From positions 558,001-622,000 of the forward strand of contig NZ_BMVP01000002.1 of the NCBI RefSeq assembly GCF_014650775.1: 64,000 nt of DNA. The letters are read 5' to 3'. Positions 48,980-57,212 of the stretch are shown in pieces; the first letter of the stretch is position 1; each line of letters starts with the position of its first letter. The DNA comes from Streptomyces cirratus (GTDB lineage: Bacteria > Actinomycetota > Actinomycetes > Streptomycetales > Streptomycetaceae). The notes beneath the pieces are model-generated. The model searched no databases. It saw only the letters and a program-made list of their open reading frames with translations, and was not told where the DNA came from. The position numbers and the translations under genes were made by a program.

Positions 48980-49306
48980 GTGACCTACGTCATCGCGGAG
49001 CCTTGTGTCGACGTCAAGGACAAGGCATGCATCGAAGAGTGCCCCGTCGACTGCATCTACGAGGGCCAGCGGTCCTTGTACATCCACCCGGACGAATGCG
49101 TCGACTGTGGTGCGTGTGAGCCGGTCTGCCCGGTCGAGGCCATCTTCTACGAGGACGACACCCCGGAGGAGTGGAAGGACTACTACAAGGCGAACGTGGA
49201 GTTCTTCGACGAGCTCGGTTCGCCCGGTGGCGCCTCGAAGCTCGGCCTGATCGAGCGGGACCACCCCTTCATCGCAGCGCTGCCGCCGATGGGCGAGGGC
49301 CACTGA
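48980..49306 (+). CDS. fdxA: 7Fe ferredoxin
   Basis: A 108-residue ferredoxin with the 3Fe-4S/4Fe-4S pattern: cysteines 9, 17, 21, 25, 40, 43, 46 and 50 (CIEECPVDCIY and CVDCGACEPVC). It carries electrons to redox enzymes such as P450s or nitrogen and sulfur reductases. GTG 48980 follows GAGGAGG. It lies directly upstream of dapC, as the corresponding ferredoxin does in mycobacteria (recalled as fdxC-Rv1178), but a stem-loop separates them. Confidence 0.95.
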   Translation: MTYVIAEPCVDVKDKACIEECPVDCIYEGQRSLYIHPDECVDCGACEPVCPVEAIFYEDDTPEEWKDYYKANVEFFDELGSPGGASKLGLIERDHPFIAALPPMGEGH

Positions 49307-49332
49307 CGGCCGTCGCCCCGGCGCAGTGAGCT

Positions 49333-49367
49333 TCGGTCCCGTACGGCCCCGTGCCGCGCGGGACCGA
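49333..49367 (+). terminator. Stem-loop after fdxA
   Basis: TCGGTCCCG (49333-49341) pairs with CGGGACCGA (49359-49367). The 17-nt loop can form a small inner hairpin. It lies 26 bp after the fdxA stop and 76 bp before dapC; it may terminate or attenuate. Confidence 0.6.
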
Positions 49368-49443
49368 GCCGTTTGCGCACAGCGGTCCGTACCGACGGGC
49401 AGCACGTAGCAGGACAAGCAGCGAACAGAGAGCAGAGAGCACC

Positions 49444-50541
49444 GTGGCCGCAGTATCCGCCCGCCTCCCCGCCTTCCCCTGGGACAAGCTGGAGCCCTAC
49501 AAGGCGACGGCGGCCGCCCACGCGGACGGCATCGTCGACCTGTCGGTCGGCACTCCCGTCGACCCGGTGCCCGAGCTGATCCGCAGCGCCCTCGTCGCCG
49601 CCGCCGACTCCCCGGGCTACCCGACGGTGTGGGGGACGGTCGCGCTGCGCGACGCGATCACCGGCTGGCTGCGCGGGCGCCTCGGCGCGAGCGCCGCCGG
49701 GCACCGCAACGTCCTGCCGGTGGTCGGCTCGAAGGAGCTGGTGGCCTGGCTGCCGACCCAGCTGGGCCTGGGCGCCGGCGACAAGGTCGCCTACCCCCGC
49801 CTCGCCTACCCGACGTACGAGGTCGGCGCCCGGCTGTGCGGGGCCGAGCCGGTCGTCTACGACGACCCGACCGAGCTCGACCCGGCGGGCGTGAAGCTTT
49901 TGTGGCTCAACTCCCCCTCCAACCCCACCGGCCGGGTCCTTCCGAAGGAAGAGCTGACCCGGATCGTGGCCTGGGCGCGCGAGCACGGGATCCTCGTGTT
50001 CAGCGACGAGTGCTACCTGGAGCTGGGCTGGGAGGCCGAGCCCGTCTCCGTCCTGCACGACGAGGTGTGCGGCGGCTCCTACGAGGGCATCGTCGCCGTC
50101 CACTCGCTGTCCAAGCGGTCCAACCTGGCGGGCTACCGGGCGGCGTTCATCGCCGGTGACGCGGACGTACTCGGCGAGCTGCTGGAGATCCGCAAGCACG
50201 GCGGCATGATGACCCCCGCGCCGGTCCAGGCCGCCGTCGTCGCCGCCCTGGGGGACGACGCGCACGTGGAGGAGCAGCGCGGCCGTTACGCGGCCCGCCG
50301 CGAGGCGCTGCGCGGGGCCCTGGAGGCCCACGGCTTCCGCGTCGAGCACAGCGAGGCCAGCCTGTACCTGTGGGTGACCCGCGACGAGCCCTGCTGGCAG
50401 ACGGTGGAGTACCTCGCCGAGCTGGGCATCCTGGTAGCGCCGGGTGACTTCTACGGCGAGGCGGGGGCGAACTTCGTCCGCGTCGCCTTCACCGCCACCG
50501 ACGAGCGGGTCGCGGCCGCCGTCAAGCGGCTCGGCGCGTAG
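49444..50541 (+). CDS. dapC: Succinyldiaminopimelate aminotransferase
   Basis: A 365-residue class I/II aminotransferase. PLP lysine K224 is in VHSLSKRSNLAGYR; NSPSNPTGRVL and FSDECYLELGW bind PLP. It makes N-succinyl-LL-diaminopimelate in the succinylase branch of lysine and peptidoglycan-precursor synthesis. dapE, the next enzyme, lies 1.8 kb downstream. GTG 49444 is chosen from the family N-terminus (LPAFPWDKLEPYKATA); the ribosome site is weak. Terminated by the hairpin at 50591-50626. Confidence 0.92.
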   Translation: MAAVSARLPAFPWDKLEPYKATAAAHADGIVDLSVGTPVDPVPELIRSALVAAADSPGYPTVWGTVALRDAITGWLRGRLGASAAGHRNVLPVVGSKELVAWLPTQLGLGAGDKVAYPRLAYPTYEVGARLCGAEPVVYDDPTELDPAGVKLLWLNSPSNPTGRVLPKEELTRIVAWAREHGILVFSDECYLELGWEAEPVSVLHDEVCGGSYEGIVAVHSLSKRSNLAGYRAAFIAGDADVLGELLEIRKHGGMMTPAPVQAAVVAALGDDAHVEEQRGRYAARREALRGALEAHGFRVEHSEASLYLWVTRDEPCWQTVEYLAELGILVAPGDFYGEAGANFVRVAFTATDERVAAAVKRLGA

Positions 50542-50590
50542 GGGGCGCCGGGCGCGGTCGGGGCGCGCTCCGGCCCGGATCCGGAACCGC

Positions 50591-50626
50591 CCGAGGGGCC
50601 GGGAGTTCGCACTCCCGGCCCCTCGG
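50591..50626. terminator. Bidirectional terminator between dapC and the secreted protein gene
   Basis: Perfect 15-bp arms (50591-50605 and 50612-50626) with a 6-nt TTCGCA loop lie in the convergent gap 50542-50644. Confidence 0.9.
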
Positions 50627-50644
50627 CGTTCCCGCGGCGGCGGG

Positions 50645-51004
50645 TCAGTGGCCGAGGCCGCCCAGCGGCAGCTCCGGCGCGGCGGGCAGCACCGACGTGG
50701 GCGCCGCCGGCAGGGCCGACGTGGGCAGACCCGAGGTCGGCAGGCCGGCCAGCAGCGGGCCGGCCGCCTCGGTCAGCTGGGCGGGGGCGGCCTTCGCCGC
50801 GGTGTCCGTGGCAGTGGCGGTGGCGTCACCGGCGGCGGCGCCCACGGTGCTGGTGGCGGCGTCCGGAGAGGTGAGCGCGCCCAGCTGCGGCACGGACTCC
50901 AGGCCCGCGGCGCTGGCCGCGCCGGCCGCACCGACCACGGGAGCTGTCCCGGCTGCGAGAAGCAGCGCGGCACGGGCGATCCGACGGGTCAGGGGGAGGG
51001 ACAT
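50645..51004 (-). CDS. Small secreted Ala/Pro-rich protein
   Basis: A 119-residue protein with a Sec signal peptide (RRIARAALLLAAGTAPVVGA, cleavage likely after ASA near residue 33). The mature 86 residues are low-complexity Ala/Thr/Pro/Leu with LPTSGLPTSALPAAP repeats. Homologues in Streptomyces are often labelled ATP-binding, for which I see no motif. ATG 51002-51004 follows AGGAG. Function unknown; possibly a spore- or cell-surface protein. The 253 bp upstream (51005-51257) hold its promoter and no gene. Confidence 0.72.
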   Translation of the reverse strand: MSLPLTRRIARAALLLAAGTAPVVGAAGAASAAGLESVPQLGALTSPDAATSTVGAAAGDATATATDTAAKAAPAQLTEAAGPLLAGLPTSGLPTSALPAAPTSVLPAAPELPLGGLGH

Positions 51005-51257
51005 GATGCTCCTAAGCGGTAGCGGCTGAGTACGCCGGTACAACCGCTCCCGGGGCGGGGTAAGTTGCGGACCCGACGGGTAAAGGATCGGTAACGCATC
51101 GCATAATCGGGTTCCGCGACAACCGCACCGGACGGGCGCCGACCAGGTGTTCCACCCCTTTCGCGCCCCCGGGCGCCCCCGCGCCGGTCACCCCCGGGCG
51201 AGGGACGTGTCGCACACCCGAGCGGTATCCGGGCCGGGGGGCGGTTCACAGCGGGGA

Positions 51258-52217
51258 TCAGCGGTGCACGAAGATCCGTACCTCGTCCGCCTGCGCGGTG
51301 TGCGTCCCCGGCGCACCGGACCGCGAGGACCCGGCGCGCTCCTGCTGCCACTTGCCCTGCGCCTCGCCCGCCGTCCAGCCCCGCGAGGCGTACGAGACCC
51401 GGGCGATGCCCATGTCGCCGGAGTGCGCCACCGCCCAGTACGCCACCACCCGCGCGCGCCGGAACGCCGCGTCGGCGGAACCCTGCGGCTGCCCGACGGT
51501 GATCTCCGCCTCCGGGGCGCCCGCGCCCTGCTTCGCGGGGGAGGGCGCGGCAGCGGCCTCCACCCGCACCTGCTTGCCGAAGATCCGCTCCAGTTCCGCC
51601 CGCACCTGCTCCGGCCGGCCGGGCCCGGTGGGCGCCGGCCCGCCGCAGACGACGGAACCGCCGCCCGCGAAGGCCGCCGTCAGGACGGTCGCGTTCGGCT
51701 CGTGCTTCGCGTACGCCTGCGGGAAGCCGCTGAGCTGCACCTCCTGCGCGGCCTCCGTCAGCGGCAGCCGCGCCCAGCCCCTGACCTCCAGCAGCCGGTC
51801 GTAGAAGATCCCCGCCGCGTACACCGGGTCACGGATCTCCTGCGGCGTGCCCCAGCCCTGCGAGGGACGCTGCTGGAACAGCCCGAGCGAGTCCCGGTCG
51901 CCGTGGTCGAGGTTGCGCAGCCCCGACTCCTGCATGGCGGTGGCCAGCGCGATGGTGACCGCCCGGTCCGGGACGCCCTTGGCGACGCCGACGGCGGCTA
52001 TCGTCGCCGCGTTCCCGGCCTGCTCCGGCGACATCTCGTACGTACCGGCGCCGCTCTGCTCACCGGGCGCGCCGGCCGTGCAGTGCGGGGCGCCACCCCC
52101 GCCGTTGGACTCGTACTGCACGACGAGGTAACCGCCGAGCGCGAGCAGAACGAGCAGACCGGCGATCTTGAGCAGCGGTCGGCGGCGGCGCGGGCTGGAG
52201 TGATCGGTGGGGGACAC
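51258..52217 (-). CDS. Membrane-anchored lysozyme-like protein
   Basis: A 319-residue protein: basic cytoplasmic start, membrane helix LLKIAGLLVLLALGGYLVV, then an extracellular lysozyme-like fold with ATIAAVGVAKGVPDRAVTIA and the hallmark ALATAMQESGLRNL followed by SLGLFQQRPSQGWG. The Glu in MQESGL is in the position of the transglycosylase acid. Streptomyces homologues are commonly called heavy metal transporter, which the sequence does not support. GTG 52215-52217 is chosen; the frame continues upstream without a better start. Divergent from dapE. Confidence 0.72.
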   Translation of the reverse strand: MSPTDHSSPRRRRPLLKIAGLLVLLALGGYLVVQYESNGGGGAPHCTAGAPGEQSGAGTYEMSPEQAGNAATIAAVGVAKGVPDRAVTIALATAMQESGLRNLDHGDRDSLGLFQQRPSQGWGTPQEIRDPVYAAGIFYDRLLEVRGWARLPLTEAAQEVQLSGFPQAYAKHEPNATVLTAAFAGGGSVVCGGPAPTGPGRPEQVRAELERIFGKQVRVEAAAAPSPAKQGAGAPEAEITVGQPQGSADAAFRRARVVAYWAVAHSGDMGIARVSYASRGWTAGEAQGKWQQERAGSSRSGAPGTHTAQADEVRIFVHR

Positions 52218-52327
52218 GCGGCCCACCGTACTTGAGCCGCGTGACGTGTCCGCCGGACCCTCACCGGGACCCGTCCACCCGCCGGACCGGCCGGGCCGCT
52301 CCACCGCCCGGGCGTTAGGGTCGGCTC

Positions 52328-53407
52328 ATGTCCGAATCCGAGCTGGACCTCACCCTGGACGCTGCCGAGCTGACCGCCCGGCTCGTCGACATCCCTTCCG
52401 TGAGCGGCGACGAGAAGGTCCTCGCCGACCTCGTGGAGCACGCGCTGCGCGGCCTGCCGCACCTGACGGTCGACCGCTTCGGGAACAACGTCGTGGCCCG
52501 CACGAACCTCGGCCGCGCCGAGCGCGTCGTGCTCGCCGGCCACCTCGACACGGTCCCGATCGCCGACAACGTGCCCTCCCGCCTGGACGAGAACGACGTC
52601 CTGTGGGGCTGCGGCACCACGGACATGAAGTCCGGGGTCGCCGTGCAGCTGCGGATCGCGGCGACCGTGCCCGCACCCAACCGGGACCTCACCTTCGTCT
52701 TCTACGACCAGGAGGAGGTCGCCGCCGACCTCAACGGCCTGGGCAAGGTCGCCAAGGCCCACCCCGACTGGTTGGAGGGGGACTTCGCGGTCCTGCTGGA
52801 ACCGTCGAACGCCGAGGTCGAGGGCGGCTGCCAGGGCACCCTGCGCGTGCTGCTGCGCACTGCCGGTGAGCGCGCCCACTCCGCGCGCAGCTGGATGGGC
52901 TCCAACGCCATCCACGGCGCCGCCCCGGTCCTCGCGCGGCTCGCGGCGTACGAGGCCCGCAAGCCGGTCATCGACGGGCTGGAGTACCACGAGGGCCTCA
53001 ACGCGGTCCGTATCGAGGGCGGCGTCGCCAACAACGTCATCCCCGACTCCTGCACGGTGACGGTCAACTTCCGCTATGCCCCCGACCGGAGCAAGGAAGA
53101 GGCGCTGGCGCACGTGAAGGAGGTCTTCGAAGGCTGCGACATCGCCGAGTTCGTGGTCGACGACTTCTCCGGCGGCGCCCTCCCGGGCCTGTCCCACCCG
53201 GCGGCCGCGGCCTTCATGGAGGCGGTCGGCGGACGTGCCATGCCCAAGTTCGGCTGGACGGACGTGGCCCGGTTCAGCGCGCTGGGCATCCCGGCGGTCA
53301 ACTACGGCCCGGGCGACGCGCTGCTGGCGCACAAGGTCGACGAACGGGTCGAGACGAAGGCGATCCTGCACTGCGAGGAGCGACTCCGCGCCTGGCTGAC
53401 CTCCTGA
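52328..53407 (+). CDS. dapE: Succinyl-diaminopimelate desuccinylase
   Basis: A 359-residue M20 dizinc peptidase-family enzyme. Metal ligands lie in LAGHLDTVPIADN, CGTTDMKSG, YDQEEVAADLNG and the last His of LLAHKVDER. It hydrolyses N-succinyl-LL-diaminopimelate to LL-diaminopimelate, the step after DapC, feeding both lysine and the LL-DAP of Streptomyces peptidoglycan. ATG 52328 is used. A LOG-family gene follows after 64 bp. Confidence 0.94.
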   Translation: MSESELDLTLDAAELTARLVDIPSVSGDEKVLADLVEHALRGLPHLTVDRFGNNVVARTNLGRAERVVLAGHLDTVPIADNVPSRLDENDVLWGCGTTDMKSGVAVQLRIAATVPAPNRDLTFVFYDQEEVAADLNGLGKVAKAHPDWLEGDFAVLLEPSNAEVEGGCQGTLRVLLRTAGERAHSARSWMGSNAIHGAAPVLARLAAYEARKPVIDGLEYHEGLNAVRIEGGVANNVIPDSCTVTVNFRYAPDRSKEEALAHVKEVFEGCDIAEFVVDDFSGGALPGLSHPAAAAFMEAVGGRAMPKFGWTDVARFSALGIPAVNYGPGDALLAHKVDERVETKAILHCEERLRAWLTS

Positions 53408-53439
53408 ATTCCGCTTGCCGTCACCTTCGTGCGCCTAAC

Positions 53440-53455
53440 CTGATCGAACGATCAG
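53440..53455 (+). promoter_or_regulatory. Palindrome upstream of the LOG-family gene
   Basis: CTGATCG and CGATCAG flank AA in a perfect 16-nt palindrome. TAACCT just before it (53436-53441) resembles a -10 hexamer, so a repressor here would sit at the transcription start. It is 16 bp from the start codon and leads into the ribosome site. Confidence 0.45.
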
Positions 53456-53471
53456 CTGGAGGGAGCACATC

Positions 53472-54287
53472 ATGGGCAACCCCGAACGTTCCGCTCGTCG
53501 GCCCGAGGAGCAGCAGCTCGGGCCGGTGCTGCGCAGGCGGAGCCAGGTGCAGGCGGGAAGTACGACGGACCAGCGGCTGCTGGACTCCGCCGGGCCCTCC
53601 GAGTGGGTGCACACCGATCCCTGGCGGGTCCTGCGCATCCAGTCGGAGTTCATCGAGGGGTTCGGCACGCTGGCGGAGCTGCCGCCGGCGATCAGCGTGT
53701 TCGGATCGGCCCGTACCCCGGAGGGCTCGCCGGAGTACGAGGCGGGCGTACGGATCGGGCACGCCCTCGTCGACGCCGGGTTCGCCGTCATCACGGGCGG
53801 CGGCCCGGGCGCGATGGAGGCGGCCAACAAGGGCGCCCGCGAGGCGGGCGGCATCTCCGTGGGGCTGGGCATCGAGCTGCCCTTCGAGCAGGGCCTGAAC
53901 CAGCACGTGGACCTGGGGCTGAACTTCCGGTACTTCTTCGTCCGCAAGACGATGTTCGTGAAGTACAGCCAGGGCTTCGTGGTGCTGCCCGGCGGGCTCG
54001 GCACGCTGGACGAGATGTTCGAGGCGCTGACCCTGGTCCAGACCCGGAAGATCACCCGCTTCCCGATCGTGCTGTTCGGCACGGAGTACTGGGGAGGACT
54101 GATCGACTGGCTCCGGAACACCGTCGTCGCGCAGGGCAAGGCCTCCGAGTACGACCTGTGCCTCTTCCACGTGACGGACGACGTGGAAGAGGCCGTGACA
54201 CTGGTCAGCAAGGAGGTCGGCGAGGGCACGAACGAACGCGCCGCCCGCGCCGCCACCGAAGAGGCCGCCCGGGAGGCGGGCGACTAG
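53472..54287 (+). CDS. TIGR00730/LOG-family Rossmann-fold protein
   Basis: A 271-residue protein with ISVFGSARTPEGSPEYEAG, ITGGGPGAMEAANKGAREAGG and the diagnostic PGGLGTLDE (PGGxGTxxE) motif. LOG proteins are nucleotide 5'-monophosphate phosphoribohydrolases, often able to release cytokinin bases; their bacterial role is probably nucleotide salvage. The N-terminal 50 residues with WVHTDPWRVLRIQSEFIEGF are typical of the long actinobacterial form (Rv1205-like). It is convergent with folP2, only 9 bp apart. Confidence 0.9.
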   Translation: MGNPERSARRPEEQQLGPVLRRRSQVQAGSTTDQRLLDSAGPSEWVHTDPWRVLRIQSEFIEGFGTLAELPPAISVFGSARTPEGSPEYEAGVRIGHALVDAGFAVITGGGPGAMEAANKGAREAGGISVGLGIELPFEQGLNQHVDLGLNFRYFFVRKTMFVKYSQGFVVLPGGLGTLDEMFEALTLVQTRKITRFPIVLFGTEYWGGLIDWLRNTVVAQGKASEYDLCLFHVTDDVEEAVTLVSKEVGEGTNERAARAATEEAAREAGD

Positions 54288-54296
54288 GCCGCAGGA

Positions 54297-55157
54297 TCAG
54301 GCGAGTCCCCGGCGGGCGACCGCCGGGGGCCGGTGGCCCTGGATGGACGCCACCATGTCGAGGACCTGCCGGGTCTCGGCGACCTCGTGCACGCGGTAGA
54401 CCTGCGCGCCGAGCCAGGCCGAGACGGCAGTGGTGGCCAGGGTGCCGAGCAGACGTTCCTTCACCGGCTTGTCGAGGGTCTCGCCGACGAAGTCCTTGTT
54501 GGACAGCGACACCAGCACCGGCCAGCCCGTCCCGGTCATCTCGCCGAGCCGCCTGGTGGCCTCCAGGGAGTGGCGGGTGTTCTTCCCGAAGTCGTGTCCC
54601 GGGTCGATCATGATGGCGTCGCGGCGCACCCCTAGGGCCACGGCCCGCTCGGCCAGGCCGACGGTGACCCGCAGGACGTCCGCCATCACGTCCTCGTACG
54701 CGGTCCGGTGCGGCCGGGTACGCGGCTCGACCCCGCCCGCGTGGGTGCAGACCAGCCCGGCGCCGTAACGGGCCGCGACCTCCGCCAGCTTGGGGTCGAC
54801 CCCGCCCCACGCGTCGTTCAGGACGTCGGCGCCGGCCTCGCACACCGCTTCGCCGACCTCGTGCCGCCAGGTGTCCACACTGATCACCACGTCGGGGTGG
54901 CGGCGCCGCACCTCGGCCACGAAGCCGACCGTTCGGCGGGCCTCCTCGGCCGCGTCGACGTGCTCGCCGGGGCCCGCCTTGACCCCGCCGATGTCGATGA
55001 TCGCGGCGCCCTCGGCCACCGCCTGCCCGACCCGCTCCAGCGCGGGCTCGTCGTGGAACGTCGCGCCCTGGTCGTAGAAGGAGTCCGGGGTCCGGTTCAC
55101 GATGGCCATGATCACCGGCTCGTGGGTGTCGAACTCGCGCCTGCCCAGTCGCAGCAT
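54297..55157 (-). CDS. folP2: Dihydropteroate synthase paralogue, FolP2 type
   Basis: A 286-residue TIM barrel of the DHPS family, close to mycobacterial FolP2 (MAIVNRTPDSFYDQGATF, KNTRHSLEATRRLGEMTGTG, YRVHEVAETRQVLDMVASIQ). Two canonical DHPS motifs are changed: the loop-2 GGESTRPGA is GGVKAGPGE here, and the SRK motif is SNK (VSLSNKDFVGETL). These residues bind pABA and pterin-pyrophosphate, so ordinary folate synthesis is doubtful; mycobacterial FolP2 lacks DHPS activity as I recall. Its true substrate is unknown. It starts ATG 55155-55157 and is divergent from the DivIVA-like gene. Confidence 0.85.
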   Translation of the reverse strand: MLRLGRREFDTHEPVIMAIVNRTPDSFYDQGATFHDEPALERVGQAVAEGAAIIDIGGVKAGPGEHVDAAEEARRTVGFVAEVRRRHPDVVISVDTWRHEVGEAVCEAGADVLNDAWGGVDPKLAEVAARYGAGLVCTHAGGVEPRTRPHRTAYEDVMADVLRVTVGLAERAVALGVRRDAIMIDPGHDFGKNTRHSLEATRRLGEMTGTGWPVLVSLSNKDFVGETLDKPVKERLLGTLATTAVSAWLGAQVYRVHEVAETRQVLDMVASIQGHRPPAVARRGLA

Positions 55158-55239
55158 CCTGGTCTTTCCTCCTTCGGCGGCCCTCGCGCCTCGCCTGCGA
55201 CCTTAACCTGGTGGCCGGAGTCTCTCAGGGGAGTTGATC

Positions 55240-55563
55240 GTGTTCTGGTTCTTGCTGATCGCGCTGGTCGTGGTCGTGGCCGCGGTCACCCTCGCGGTGG
55301 TCGGCGGAGGTTCGGACGCCGTGCTGCCCGAGGCGGAGCCGGACCGGGTGGCCGATGCCCTGCCGGAAACCCGCCCGGTGCTACGGGCGGACATCGACGC
55401 CCTGCGGCTGCCGGTCGCGCCGCGCGGCTACCGGATGGCCGAGGTGGACGACGTACTGGACCGGTTGGCGGCCGAGCTGGCCGAGCGGGACGCGCGCATC
55501 GCGGAACTGACCGCCGCCGTCCGCGCCCACGGCCGCGTCGACCTCACCAAGGAGGACCAGTGA
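55240..55563 (+). CDS. Membrane-anchored DivIVA-like protein
   Basis: A 107-residue protein: one N-terminal helix (FWFLLIALVVVVAAVTLAVV), a linker, then a DivIVA N-terminal-like motif (LRLPVAPRGYRMAEVDDVLD) and a coiled coil (LAAELAERDARIAELTAAV). DivIVA-type modules sense curved membrane and recruit growth machinery; here the membrane helix replaces the amphipathic anchor. GTG 55240 is 6 nt after AGGGGAG; TTG 55234 is too close to it. It overlaps the tag gene by 4 bp. A similar protein is Rv1209. Confidence 0.82.
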   Translation: MFWFLLIALVVVVAAVTLAVVGGGSDAVLPEAEPDRVADALPETRPVLRADIDALRLPVAPRGYRMAEVDDVLDRLAAELAERDARIAELTAAVRAHGRVDLTKEDQ

Positions 55564-56141
55564 GCGGCGCCCCGGCGGTGGCCGGGACGGACGGGATCCT
55601 GCGCTGCCCGTGGGCGCTGTCGGCGCAGGAGTACGTCGCCTACCACGACACCGAGTGGGGCCGCCCGGTCCACGGGGACGACGCGCTGTACGAGCGGCTG
55701 TGCCTGGAGGCGTTCCAGTCGGGACTGTCCTGGATCACGATCCTGCGGCGGCGCGAGGGCTTCCGCAAGGCCTTCGCGGACTTCCGGATCGCGGAGGTCG
55801 CGCGGTTCGACGGCAGCGACGCGGAACGGTTGATGCTGGACCCGGGCATCATCCGCAACCGGATGAAGATCGAGGCGACGCTGGCGAACGCCAAGGTGCT
55901 CGCGCAGTGGGCGCCGGGCGAGCTGGAGACGCTGATCTGGTCGCACGCCCCCGAGCCGGGCAAGGTGCCCGAGACCCTCGCGGACGTCCCGGCGGTGACC
56001 GCGCAGTCCACGGCGCTGGCCAAGGCGCTCAAGAAGGCGGGCATCCGCTTCGTCGGGCCGACGACGGCCTACGCCCTGATGCAGGCCTGCGGCCTGGTCA
56101 ACGACCACCTCGCGGCCTGCGGCTTCCGGCACCGGGCCTGA
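55560..56141 (+). CDS. tag: DNA-3-methyladenine glycosylase I
   Basis: A 193-residue helix-hairpin-helix glycosylase: RCPWALSAQEYVAYHDTEWG (zinc Cys and His), ERLCLEAFQSGLSWITILRR, and GPTTAYALMQACGLVNDHLAAC at the end with the second Cys/His set. It removes 3-methyladenine from alkylated DNA. The GTG start overlaps the DivIVA-like gene stop (GTGA). It ends in a convergent terminator at 56156-56192. Confidence 0.93.
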   Translation: MSGAPAVAGTDGILRCPWALSAQEYVAYHDTEWGRPVHGDDALYERLCLEAFQSGLSWITILRRREGFRKAFADFRIAEVARFDGSDAERLMLDPGIIRNRMKIEATLANAKVLAQWAPGELETLIWSHAPEPGKVPETLADVPAVTAQSTALAKALKKAGIRFVGPTTAYALMQACGLVNDHLAACGFRHRA

Positions 56142-56155
56142 CCGTCCGCCTGTCC

Positions 56156-56192
56156 GTCCGGGCGGCCGGCGGCTGCCGCCGCCCGCCCGGAC
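56156..56192. terminator. Bidirectional terminator between tag and the enoyl-CoA hydratase gene
   Basis: Two 18-nt arms (56156-56173 and 56175-56192) pair with one mismatch; the central bases open to form the loop. It fills the convergent gap. Confidence 0.88.
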
Positions 56193-56199
56193 GCTCTCG

Positions 56200-57003
56200 T
56201 CAGCGGCCCAGGTACTTCGGGGGCTGCTTCGCAAGGAACGCCTCGACCGCGATGCCGTGGTCCGCGGAGGCGCCCGCACGGGTCTGCAGGACGTCCTCGT
56301 GGGCCAGGGCCTCCGGCAGCGAGTGGGACGCCCCGTACGCGAGGGACTCCTTGAGGGCCGCATAGGCGACGGTCGGGCCGCAGGCGAGGGCCCGGGCCAC
56401 CGACTCGGCCTCCGCGGCCAGCGCGTCCGCCGGGACGACGCGGTTCGCGATGCCGAGCTCGTACGCCTCCTGCGCCTTCACCGAACGAGGGAAGAGCAGG
56501 AGGTCCGAGGCCCGTGAGGCGCCGATCAGCCGCGGCAGGGTCCAGGAGACGCCCGAGTCTGCGGTCAGCGCCACCCCGGCGAACGAGGTGTTGAAGGAGG
56601 CCGTGTCGGCGACGACCCGGAAGTCCGCCGCGAGCGCGAAACCGAAGCCGGCTCCCGCCGCGACCCCGTTCACGCCCGCCACCACCGGCTTCGGCATTTC
56701 CGTCAGCGCCCGCACGATCGGGTTGTAGTGCTCGGCGACCGTGCTCATCGTCAGAGAGGAGCCGCTGTCGCGGTCGGCCGCGAGGTTGCCGATGTGCTCC
56801 TTGAGGTCCTGGCCGACGCAGAAGGCCCGGCTCCCGGCCGCCGTGAGCAGGACCGCCCGTACCCGCTCGTCGGCCGCGGCGGCCTGCACGGCGTCGCGCA
56901 GGGCGACCTTGGCCTCCGTGTTCATGGCGTTCATCGCGTCGGGCCGGTTGATCGTGATGGTGGCGAGTCCGTCGGTCACTTCGTAGAGCACGCTGTCGGC
57001 CAT
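56200..57003 (-). CDS. Enoyl-CoA hydratase/isomerase family protein
   Basis: A 267-residue crotonase: VLYEVTDGLATITINRPDAM at the start, FCVGQDLKEH and GVAAGAGFGFALAADFRV (oxyanion hole), and FAGVALTADSGVSWTLPRLI. The second catalytic Glu position is Asp here (TADSGVSW), which is common in the PaaG group of isomerases/hydratases in phenylacetate breakdown. Substrate uncertain. ATG 57001-57003 follows AAGGGGGA. A 20-bp perfect palindrome at 57035-57054 just upstream is a candidate operator. Confidence 0.88.
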   Translation of the reverse strand: MADSVLYEVTDGLATITINRPDAMNAMNTEAKVALRDAVQAAAADERVRAVLLTAAGSRAFCVGQDLKEHIGNLAADRDSGSSLTMSTVAEHYNPIVRALTEMPKPVVAGVNGVAAGAGFGFALAADFRVVADTASFNTSFAGVALTADSGVSWTLPRLIGASRASDLLLFPRSVKAQEAYELGIANRVVPADALAAEAESVARALACGPTVAYAALKESLAYGASHSLPEALAHEDVLQTRAGASADHGIAVEAFLAKQPPKYLGR

Positions 57004-57034
57004 GGCGGGGTCCCCCTTCGTCGCGGGCTTGGCT

Positions 57035-57054
57035 ACCGGCCGGTACCGGCCGGT
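57035..57054 (-). promoter_or_regulatory. 20-bp perfect palindrome, candidate repressor operator
   Basis: The sequence is two direct copies of ACCGGCCGGT, each itself palindromic, so the whole 20 bp is also a perfect palindrome. It ends 32 bp upstream of the enoyl-CoA hydratase start, where a TetR-like dimer pair could block transcription or initiation. No regulator gene is adjacent. Confidence 0.6.
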
Positions 57055-57212
57055 GCAAGGGCCAGCATGGCGGACCGCGCACGCGCCGGACATGTGATGT
57101 GCGTCAAAGAAAGAAGAGGCCGCCCGCCGGGCGCAGCGGCGAAGTATCGCAGGCGGATCCCCGAAATGAGTGGTTTTGGTCGAGCGCGTTGCACAAGCGT
57201 TCCCCGCCGATG

